Part shown: piece after piece, positions 7,980-14,341 of the stretch
How positions within the stretch are numbered: the stretch's first letter is position 1
Layout: each line of letters opens with the position of its first letter
Assembly: GCA_003447235.1 (NCBI GenBank)
Contig: DLZV01000039.1
Coordinates: 1 to 19,278 of the forward strand
Origin: Prevotella sp.
GTDB taxonomy: Bacteria; Bacteroidota; Bacteroidia; Bacteroidales; Bacteroidaceae
Reading direction: 5' to 3'
DNA: 19,278 bases
Program-made: the position numbers and the translations under genes
The notes under the pieces: model-generated
What the model was told of the DNA's origin: nothing
Seen by the model: the letters and a program-made list of their open reading frames with translations, nothing else
Database searches by the model: none

Positions 7980-9905
7980 TTGAAGACATTTGAAGAATTG
8001 GGCGTTTCTGAACCGATCAGAAAGGCCATTGAGGAGTTGGGCTTCGTACAGCCGATGCCCGTCCAGGAGGAAGTGATCCCTTATCTTTTAGGCAACCGCA
8101 ACGACGTCATCGCCCTCGCCCAAACGGGTACGGGCAAGACGGCAGCCTTCGGCATTCCCCTGCTCCAACGTATTGACACCGACAGCAAGGAGACGCAGGC
8201 CATCGTGCTCTCGCCGACCCGCGAGCTCTGTCTCCAGATCGCCGACGATCTCAACGCCTTCGCGCGCTATATCCCCCATGTCCATATCGTCCCCGTCTAT
8301 GGTGGCGCAAGTATCGAGGCACAGATTCGTTCGCTCCGTCATGGCGCACAGATCATCGTGGCTACGCCGGGCCGCCTCATCGACTTGATGCATCGGGGCA
8401 AGGCGCGCCTCGACAACGCACGCAACGTGGTGTTTGATGAGGCTGACGAGATGCTCAACATGGGATTCCAAGACTCCATCACCGAGATTCTCGAAGGCAT
8501 TCCCGAGGAGCGCAACACGCTGCTCTTCTCGGCCACGATGAGCCGCGAGGTGGAGCGTGTGGCCAAGGGCTACCTCCACGACTACAAGGAGATCGTGGTC
8601 GGCAGTCGCAATGAGGGTGCGGAGAATGTGAACCATGTCTATTACATGGTCAACGCGAAGGACAAATACCTGGCTCTGAAGCGCATCGTGGACTACTATC
8701 CGAAGATCTACGCCATCGTCTTCTGCCGCACGAAGCGCGAGACGCAGGAGATAGCCGACAAGCTGATACGCGATGGCTACAATGCGGAGTCGCTCCACGG
8801 CGACCTCTCGCAGCCGCAGCGCGACCTGACGATGCAGAAGTTTCGCAGCCACCTCACCCAGATACTCGTGGCGACGGATGTGGCCGCACGTGGTCTCGAC
8901 GTCGATGACCTGACGCACGTCATCAACTACGGACTGCCCTCCGATATCGAGAGCTATACCCACCGTAGTGGCCGTACGGGCCGTGCGGGCAAGAAGGGTA
9001 CGAGCATCTCCATCATCCACAGTCGCGAGCGCTCCAAGATTCGGTCTATCGAGAAGGAGATCGGCAAGGCCTTTGAGGATGGAACCCTCCCCACGCCGGA
9101 GGAGATCTGCAAGAAGCAGCTCTACAAGCAGATGGATGCTATCCTCAAGACGGATGTGGACGACGACCTGATCGCTCCCTATATGGAGGACATCAAGCGT
9201 CAGTTTGAATATATCGATAAGGAGGACATCATCAAGAAGATGGTCACCGTGACGTTTGGCCGTTTCCTCGACTACTACAAAGATGCCCCCGAGATCGAGA
9301 AGCCCAATGTGAAGGGTGCCCGCAAGGAGCGCGACGGCGAGGCCAAGACCAAGCGAAGCAAGGGCGGAAAACCCGAGGCAGGCTATGCGCGCCTCTTCAT
9401 CAATCTCGGTAAGATGGATGGTTTCTATCCTGGCGAGGTGATGCAGTTCGTCAACAAGCACGTCCATGGTCGCCAGGAGGTGGGCCATATCGACCTCTTG
9501 GCGCGCCAGAGCTATATTGAGGTGCCGCAGGAGGATGCCGCGATGGTGATGAAGGCCCTCGATGGATCGGTCTATAAGGGCCGCAAGGTGCGTTGCAACG
9601 ATGCCAACGAGGGGCGTCCGCAGCGCGAGGACCGCAAGGAGGCACCGCGCCGCACGTCCCGACCGAGCAAGTCCTCATGGGGCGAACGTGGAGACCAAGG
9701 CCGTCGTCCGGGCCGTTACGACCGTGAGCGTCCGTCGCGCCGTGCCGCCAGTGTGCCGATGTACAACGACCAGTCCACGAAGCGCCACTATAAGAAAGAC
9801 GACTGGAAGATGCTTATGAATGGCAATGCCGGTGGTAAGTTGCGTGGCGACGAACCCGACTTCAGCGAGGAAGGATGGGCCAGACGCTATCCGAAGAAGC
9901 GCTAA
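7980..9905 (+). CDS. DEAD-box ATP-dependent RNA helicase with DbpA-type RNA-binding domain
   Basis: This is a complete cytoplasmic RNA helicase of 641 residues. Motifs in order: Q motif around residues 4-29 (F-E-E-L-G to P-V-Q), Walker A 'AQTGTGKT' (47-54), P-T-R-E-L (79-83), T-P-G-R (129-132), D-E-A-D (153-156), S-A-T (184-186), 'ATDVAARGLD' (298-307) and 'HRSGRTGR' (328-335). A DbpA-like RNA-binding module (about 485-560, 'ARLFINLGKMDGFYPGE') follows, then a basic, Arg-rich tail. Relatives of DeaD/CsdA act in ribosome assembly and cold adaptation. No ATG exists in frame upstream of the conserved region. I place the start at TTG 7980, giving the usual N-terminus MKTFEELG, after a leader of about 95 nt. 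It is a single-gene unit ended by the hairpin at 9956-10003. Confidence 0.93.
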   Translation: MKTFEELGVSEPIRKAIEELGFVQPMPVQEEVIPYLLGNRNDVIALAQTGTGKTAAFGIPLLQRIDTDSKETQAIVLSPTRELCLQIADDLNAFARYIPHVHIVPVYGGASIEAQIRSLRHGAQIIVATPGRLIDLMHRGKARLDNARNVVFDEADEMLNMGFQDSITEILEGIPEERNTLLFSATMSREVERVAKGYLHDYKEIVVGSRNEGAENVNHVYYMVNAKDKYLALKRIVDYYPKIYAIVFCRTKRETQEIADKLIRDGYNAESLHGDLSQPQRDLTMQKFRSHLTQILVATDVAARGLDVDDLTHVINYGLPSDIESYTHRSGRTGRAGKKGTSISIIHSRERSKIRSIEKEIGKAFEDGTLPTPEEICKKQLYKQMDAILKTDVDDDLIAPYMEDIKRQFEYIDKEDIIKKMVTVTFGRFLDYYKDAPEIEKPNVKGARKERDGEAKTKRSKGGKPEAGYARLFINLGKMDGFYPGEVMQFVNKHVHGRQEVGHIDLLARQSYIEVPQEDAAMVMKALDGSVYKGRKVRCNDANEGRPQREDRKEAPRRTSRPSKSSWGERGDQGRRPGRYDRERPSRRAASVPMYNDQSTKRHYKKDDWKMLMNGNAGGKLRGDEPDFSEEGWARRYPKKR

Positions 9906-9955
9906 GGCGTCGTAGTGGACCGCATCAGCGAATGATGCTTTAGTATAGAAAAAGA

Positions 9956-10003
9956 CAAGTGGCCATAAGACCGTCCTGTTGTGGATGGTTTCATGGCCAC
10001 TTG
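9956..10003. terminator. Bidirectional terminator between helicase and ABC-F genes
   Basis: Arms caagtggccat (9956-9966) and atggccacttg (9993-10003) pair perfectly over 11 bp, with further partial pairing inside the loop. On the minus strand the stem is followed by 'tctttttc', a good U-tract for the ABC-F operon. On the plus strand it is followed by 'gtttgt' and closes the helicase transcript. Confidence 0.8.
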
Positions 10004-10029
10004 GTTTGTAGGCGCTTGTTGGCTGCGGG

Positions 10030-11664
10030 CTATTTCTTTTCCAGTTCCTGAAGACTCTCCATCTTCTTCGTCTCAAGAAATTCGTAGTTGCCGCAGAGGT
10101 GCTCGCGTACGCGGCCGTGGCCAAACTCATACACCTTGCTTACCAAGCCGTCGAGGAAGTCGCGGTCGTGGCTCACCACGATGAGCGTGCCGTCGAAGTC
10201 CTGCAGTGCTTGCTTCAGCACGTCTTTGGTACGGAGGTCGAGGTGGTTGGTGGGCTCGTCGAGGATCAGCAGGTTGACAGGTTCCAGCAGAAGCTTGAGG
10301 ATAGCCAGACGGGTGCGCTCGCCACCGGAGAGCACCTTCACCTTCTTCGTGGAGTCCTCTCCACCAAACATAAAGGCGCCCAGAAGATTGCGTATCTTGT
10401 TGCGCACCTCGCCCTTGGCCACGTCGTCTATGGTTTGGAAGACCGTGAGCTCGCCGTCGAGCAGCGAGGCTTGGTTTTGGGCGAAATAGCCGATCTGCAC
10501 GTTGTGGCCGAGTTGTAGATGGCCTTCGTTTTGCAGTTGGCCCATGATACACTTCACGAGGGTCGATTTGCCCTCGCCGTTGCGACCCACAAAAGCGATC
10601 TTGTCGCCTCGCTCCACGGTGAGGTTCACACCGCTGAAGATGGTTTTGCCGTCGAACGCCATCGCCACGTCGCTCATCTGCACAGGGTAGCTGCCACTGC
10701 GTGGACTGGGCGGAAACTTCAGGCGGAGGTGGCTCGTGTCCTCCTCGTCCACCTCGATGAGTTCGAGCTTTTCGAGCATTTTTACCCGGCTTTGCACCTG
10801 GAAGGTCTTCGAATAGGTGCCCTTGAAGCGTTCTATGAAGTCCTTGGTCTCAGCGATCATCTTCTGCTGCTCCTCATATTGCTTCATCTGTTGCTCACGG
10901 CGCTCCTTGCGCAGTTCGAGATAGTGGCTGTAGGAGGCCTTGTAGTCGTAGATGCGTCCCATGGTCACCTCGATGGTGCGCGTGGTGATCTTATCGACAA
11001 ACTTGCGGTCGTGGCTGATGACGACCACGGCTTTGGCGCTGTTGCAGATGAAGTCTTCCAGCCAGCCGATAGACTCGATGTCGAGGTGGTTGGTCGGCTC
11101 GTCGAGGAGGAGCACGTCGGGCGACTTCAGGAGGAGTTTCGCCAGTTCGATGCGCATGCGCCAGCCTCCCGAAAACTCGCTTGTCGGTCGGTTGAAGTCC
11201 TTGCGCTCGAACCCCAGGCCGAGGAGTGTCTTCTCCACGTCTTCCTCGAAGTGGGTCATGTCAATGGCGTAAAACTTCTCCGAGAGGGTAGATACCTGCT
11301 CGATGAGTTGCATGTATTCGTCGCTCTCGTAGTCGGTGCGCGTGCTGAGCTCGTTGTTGATGCGGTCTATCTCTGCCTGGATCTTGTGGAGGTGGGCAAA
11401 GGCCTGGCACGTCTCCTCAAACACGGTGCGTCCGTCTTCCGTCATCAGATGCTGAGGCAGGTAGGCAATGACGCAATCCTTCGGAGCGGTGATGGATCCA
11501 CGCGTGGCCGTGCGGACGCCTGCTATGATCTTGAGCAGCGTACTCTTGCCTGCGCCATTTTTGCCCATGAGGGCGATGCGGTCCTTCTCGTTGATCTGGA
11601 AGGAAATGTCTTTGAACAAGGTGGTGCCGCCAAACTCGACGGTCAGTCCATCTACTGTGATCAT
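10030..11664 (-). CDS. ABC-F family ATPase (ribosome-associated type)
   Basis: The 544-residue protein has two ABC ATPase domains and no membrane segment, which defines the ABC-F family. Domain 1: Walker A G34-T42 (GKNGAGKST), signature-like F-S-G-G-W (164-168), Walker B ending D188-E189 with 'PTNHLD'. Domain 2: Walker A G360-T368 (GRNGEGKST), signature L-S-G-G-E-R (445-450), Walker B D469-E470 with 'PTNHLD'. The charged helical linker at about 240-320 is the ribosome P-site tRNA-interaction region. Family members act as translation factors or protect ribosomes from antibiotics. The housekeeping-like motifs and setting suggest a translation factor rather than a resistance protein, but this is inference. 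It follows the GT2 gene by 27 bp without a visible promoter and is probably the last gene of that operon. Confidence 0.92.
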   Translation of the reverse strand: MITVDGLTVEFGGTTLFKDISFQINEKDRIALMGKNGAGKSTLLKIIAGVRTATRGSITAPKDCVIAYLPQHLMTEDGRTVFEETCQAFAHLHKIQAEIDRINNELSTRTDYESDEYMQLIEQVSTLSEKFYAIDMTHFEEDVEKTLLGLGFERKDFNRPTSEFSGGWRMRIELAKLLLKSPDVLLLDEPTNHLDIESIGWLEDFICNSAKAVVVISHDRKFVDKITTRTIEVTMGRIYDYKASYSHYLELRKERREQQMKQYEEQQKMIAETKDFIERFKGTYSKTFQVQSRVKMLEKLELIEVDEEDTSHLRLKFPPSPRSGSYPVQMSDVAMAFDGKTIFSGVNLTVERGDKIAFVGRNGEGKSTLVKCIMGQLQNEGHLQLGHNVQIGYFAQNQASLLDGELTVFQTIDDVAKGEVRNKIRNLLGAFMFGGEDSTKKVKVLSGGERTRLAILKLLLEPVNLLILDEPTNHLDLRTKDVLKQALQDFDGTLIVVSHDRDFLDGLVSKVYEFGHGRVREHLCGNYEFLETKKMESLQELEKK

Positions 11665-11691
11665 GTCGGATTCTTGATATTTCTTTTGCTT

Positions 11692-12483
11692 TTAGTTTTT
11701 TCCTCCCATTATCTTTCTCAGTACAAACCAGGCGTGCATGGCCACGGTGGTGAGGAGGCCGTAGTGGCGGCGCATGACTTCAAACCGTTCGCGGAGTGAG
11801 TCTTTGTGGTGAAGGGTGGTCTGTCCTTCCTCCATATAGCGTGTCGTGACGGCCGGGATGCGGACGAGCAACTGTTGTTTTTCTGCCGCTTTCTTCATGA
11901 TGCGGATGCACCAGTCCACGTCGGCCGAATAGCGGAAGTGGGTGTCGTAGGGAGTCTCGCGGGCTATGTCGAGGCGCGCGTAGAACGACTGGTGGCAGAC
12001 CAACATCCCTTGGCGAAACGATCGCCACGTCAGTTTGCCCGTCGGGTGCAGCCTTCTATGTCGCAAGAAGCGGCCTTCCCCATCCACGATGTCGGTGTCG
12101 CCATAGAGCACGGCAGGCTTTTGTCCGTCCGCTGCCGTCTCTGCTGCGTGTGCCGCCATTGCCAAGGTTTTGGGAAGGGCGAAGATGTCGCCTGCGTTCA
12201 TATAGACGATGTAGTCGCCCGTGGCCAGTCGCAAGCCCTTGTTCATCGCGTCATAGAGCCCCTTGTCCGGTTCCGACAGGATGCGGACCTCATGTCCGTT
12301 GTCAGCCTGGTCAGACTGCTCCTTGTACTTTTCGGCCATGTCTACCGTCTCGTCTTTCGACGCTCCGTCCACGATGATGTGCTCCACTCCCTTGTAGGTC
12401 TGGCGCGCCACGCTGTCGAGGGTGCGTTGCAGCACGGGGGCTGCGTTGTAGGTGATGGTGATAACGGAGAAAACTACACTCAT
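11692..12483 (-). CDS. Family 2 glycosyltransferase
   Basis: This 263-residue, soluble GT-A type glycosyltransferase has the N-terminal 'FSVITITYNA' strand (residues 5-14), V-D-G-A-S (38-42), 'EPDKGLYDAMNKG' (71-83) and 'GDYIVYMNAGD' (89-99), where N-A-G-D stands in place of the classic D-x-D. An 'SADVDW' motif occurs further on. It resembles WcaA/WcaE-like enzymes that add a sugar from a nucleotide donor to a lipid-linked surface glycan at the inner face of the membrane; donor and acceptor are unknown. An ATG exists at 12492, but the ATG at 12483 forms a 4-bp ATGA overlap with the stop of the GT4 gene and gives the normal N-terminus, so I choose it. Translational coupling with the upstream gene is likely. 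Confidence 0.92.
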   Translation of the reverse strand: MSVVFSVITITYNAAPVLQRTLDSVARQTYKGVEHIIVDGASKDETVDMAEKYKEQSDQADNGHEVRILSEPDKGLYDAMNKGLRLATGDYIVYMNAGDIFALPKTLAMAAHAAETAADGQKPAVLYGDTDIVDGEGRFLRHRRLHPTGKLTWRSFRQGMLVCHQSFYARLDIARETPYDTHFRYSADVDWCIRIMKKAAEKQQLLVRIPAVTTRYMEEGQTTLHHKDSLRERFEVMRRHYGLLTTVAMHAWFVLRKIMGGKN

Positions 12484-13754
12484 AATCCACACTTTTTGTA
12501 GGCCAAAGCCTGATTATATACTTCTATATAGCGCATGGCGACCGACCGCTGGGAGTACTCCCTGCGCACCTTCTCGATGGCTGCTTGGCTCAGGGCGGAG
12601 TAGTCGGCCTCGCTCATCACCCAGTGGATGCCCCTGGCCAAGTCTTCTGCGTCACGGTATTGCGCCACATAGCCGTTTTGCCGATGGTCTATCATCTCGG
12701 GAATGCCGCCCACCTTGAAGCCCACACAAGGCACGCCACACGCCATCGACTCCATGATGGTGTTGGGCAGGTTTTCGTCGAGCGACGGAATCACGAAGAG
12801 GTCGGCAGCGTTATAGACTTCCACGATCTTCTCTTCGTCGCTCACATATCCCAAGGGGAATGAGGGAAGCGACAAGCGGCCCACTACCTCGTCGGCATGG
12901 CCGCCGAGGATGGCGATGACGGTGTCCTCCTGTATGGAAGGATATTGCTTTGTGAGTAGCGCAATGGCCTCCGCAAAATAGGCGATCCCCTTGCGCTCCA
13001 GCGTCACGCGTTGTGAGACAAAGAGGATGACGCGCTTGTCCGTGGGCAGTCCGCAGCGCCTTCGTGCTTCGGCCTTGTCCATCTTCTTGTAGCGTTGCGT
13101 GTCGATGGGGTTCGGGATGCAGGCCACGCTCAGCCCTTTCAGCAGACCGCTCTGCTTGGCTTGTGCGCCCAACCATTTGCTGCAAGCCACAAAGTGGATG
13201 TTGCTCCCTTCGTAGAGTGCCTTCTTCCTATTGAAGATGCGTGCCGCCAGGTCCTTGCCGTTTTGAGGCTGCGGCAGGTATTTGCAGCGGTGGCAGCCAC
13301 CCATATAGGCCCGGCAGCCGAGGGTGACGTGGCAGATGCCCGTGGCAGGCCATAGATCGTGTAGGGTCCAGACAACGGGCTTGCCACTGCGGAGTATCTT
13401 TCGTATCGAGGCCAGCGAGAGCATGCCTTGGTTGATCCATTCCAGTTGGATGACATCAGCCTCTCGAAATGCCGGCAGGGTGGTGATGTCCGTACCCGCA
13501 TTGGCCAAGTCCAACTCGAACAGATGGTCTCGCTGGAAATGCAGATGCCAGAAGACACACCACCGTTCCCACAGAAAATGGATGCGTTGGCGTAGCTTCC
13601 CTGGCATTTCCACGACCGTCGGGTCGTCTGTCTCCTTGTGGGCTACCAACATTCTGGCTTTCAGTCCATTGTTGCTGAGTGCGTCTTTCAGTCGCCGTGA
13701 GGCTACCGCTGCGCCCCCTGCCCGTTCGCTGGTGTTGATGATCAGTACCTTCAT
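12480..13754 (-). CDS. Family 4 glycosyltransferase (WcaC-like)
   Basis: This 424-residue GT-B fold enzyme begins with 'MKVLIINTSERAGGAA', the glycine-rich N-terminal loop. 'WTLHDLWPATGICH' (129-142) leads into a four-cysteine cluster C141, C147, C154 and C157 (spacing C-x5-C-x6-C-x2-C), which is common in this GT4 subgroup and may bind metal or be structural. The C-terminal donor-binding domain has 'RKGI' (254-257) and the E-x7-E motif E327 to E335 inside 'PSLDENLPNTIMESMACG'. Such enzymes are retaining glycosyltransferases of exopolysaccharide or O-antigen synthesis. The gene is first in the operon GT4-GT2-ABC-F. The promoter at 13777-13808 places the transcript start only about 15 nt before the ATG, so the leader is very short. 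Confidence 0.92.
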   Translation of the reverse strand: MKVLIINTSERAGGAAVASRRLKDALSNNGLKARMLVAHKETDDPTVVEMPGKLRQRIHFLWERWCVFWHLHFQRDHLFELDLANAGTDITTLPAFREADVIQLEWINQGMLSLASIRKILRSGKPVVWTLHDLWPATGICHVTLGCRAYMGGCHRCKYLPQPQNGKDLAARIFNRKKALYEGSNIHFVACSKWLGAQAKQSGLLKGLSVACIPNPIDTQRYKKMDKAEARRRCGLPTDKRVILFVSQRVTLERKGIAYFAEAIALLTKQYPSIQEDTVIAILGGHADEVVGRLSLPSFPLGYVSDEEKIVEVYNAADLFVIPSLDENLPNTIMESMACGVPCVGFKVGGIPEMIDHRQNGYVAQYRDAEDLARGIHWVMSEADYSALSQAAIEKVRREYSQRSVAMRYIEVYNQALAYKKCGL

Positions 13755-13776
13755 GCTTTATCCCGATTTTGAGCAA

Positions 13777-13808
13777 CAAAGGTAAAGCAAAAGAATGGAA
13801 CAGCCAAG
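13777..13808 (-). promoter_or_regulatory. Promoter of the GT4-GT2-ABC-F operon
   Basis: The minus strand reads TACCTTTG at 13784-13777 (perfect -7 box) and CTTG at 13808-13805 (one mismatch to TTTG) with a 20-bp spacer. Predicted start about 13770, 15 nt upstream of the GT4 start codon. Confidence 0.7.
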
Positions 13809-13898
13809 GCTGAACGTATAAAAATAACTGTTTGCGAGTACACGGGATTGATATAAATCAAGTATTTGAATAATGGCTTTTTTTTTAGGCCTTTTTTG

Positions 13899-13929
13899 TT
13901 GGTGGAAATCGCAGAACGTCGTACCTTTG
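13899..13929 (+). promoter_or_regulatory. Promoter reading into the structured intergenic RNA
   Basis: TACCTTTG at 13922-13929 is a perfect plus-strand -7 box followed by CA. The best -33 candidate is TTGG at 13899-13902 (19-bp spacer); an exact TTTG at 13895-13898 has a 23-bp spacer. T-runs of nine and six bases lie just upstream (13878-13897). Predicted start near 13936. No protein gene lies downstream on this strand within the window. Confidence 0.65.
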
Positions 13930-13935
13930 CATTGT

Positions 13936-14128
13936 CAAAAGGTTAATAGATTGTTTAGGTTAGTAGTAATAGATTTAGGTTTTTAGTTATTTTATTAAGG
14001 TAAAAGTTTAACAGATTCATTTGGGATGACAAAGGAAGCCGCGAGGATTCCTTGTAATCGAAGGATTTTTAGTTAAACATACGTTACTAAGTACACGCCA
14101 GGGCTTGCGAAAGTCTTGGCGTTTCGCA
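13936..14128 (+). ncRNA. Candidate structured small RNA with its own promoter and terminator
   Basis: A region of about 190 nt follows a good promoter and ends in a stable hairpin. Visible structure: a closing stem GTTTAAC (14006-14012) with GTTAAAC (14072-14078); inside it a hairpin aaggaagcc (14032-14040) with ggattcctt (14045-14053), eight pairs plus one G-A mismatch, capped by the GNRA-type loop GCGA; then the 3' hairpin at 14095-14122, also with a GCGA loop. The 5' part is A/T-rich with a repeated tttaggtt. A 16-codon frame (ATG 14026 to TAA 14076) lies within the structured part and could instead be a leader peptide. I do not recognise the RNA family. It may be a Bacteroidales sRNA or an orphan leader. 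Confidence 0.5.
14095..14122 (+). terminator. 3' hairpin of the candidate small RNA
   Basis: acgccagggctt (14095-14106) pairs with aagtcttggcgt (14111-14122) over 12 positions, including two G-U pairs, around the tetraloop GCGA. Only a short T-run (gttt) follows. An alternative 7-bp pairing, TGCGAAA (14106-14112) with TTTCGCA (14122-14128), would exclude this stem. Confidence 0.55.
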
Positions 14129-14228
14129 TGTATATACCTCTTGACTTTTTCCATCCTCTTGGTTCTTCACGGGTCCCCGATCTATTCGGATCACTGTGTA
14201 TCTTGTCGTCAAGTCGGAGCAAAGAAAA

Positions 14229-14264
14229 CCGGCCCGATTAGCCATTTCTGACTAATCGGGCCGG
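14229..14264 (-). terminator. Strong terminator downstream of the 1005-residue surface protein gene
   Basis: Arms ccggcccgattag (14229-14241) and ctaatcgggccgg (14252-14264) pair perfectly over 13 GC-rich bp with a 10-nt loop. On the minus strand the stem is followed by 'ttttcttt', a classical intrinsic terminator. It lies 78 bp past the stop codon at 14342. Confidence 0.85.
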
Positions 14265-14290
14265 CCGATATGTTTGTGCCTTTACCTTTC

Positions 14291-14318
14291 GAGGAAGGAG
14301 CGAGGTGCTCCCTTTCTC
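14291..14318 (-). other. Hairpin in the 3' untranslated region of the 1005-residue gene
   Basis: GGAGC (14297-14301) pairs with GCTCC (14307-14311) and the stem extends to 14291/14318 with one bulged C and one G-U pair. It lies between the stop codon and the terminator at 14229-14264 and may protect the transcript end. No T-run follows it. Confidence 0.4.
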
Positions 14319-14341
14319 AAGGCGTCAAGGCGACAGTGTGC

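Noticed and set aside
8088..9488. Minus-strand open frame of 466 codons
   Set aside because: It is opposite the DEAD-box helicase, whose motifs are complete; the antisense translation shows no recognisable domain.
10519..11799. Plus-strand open frame of 426 codons
   Set aside because: It is a shadow of the ABC-F gene and the end of the GT2 gene, His/Leu/Val-rich with no promoter or domain.
14026..14076. 16-codon open frame as a protein gene
   Set aside because: Too short, weak ribosome-binding context and embedded in base-paired RNA; kept only as an alternative in the findings.
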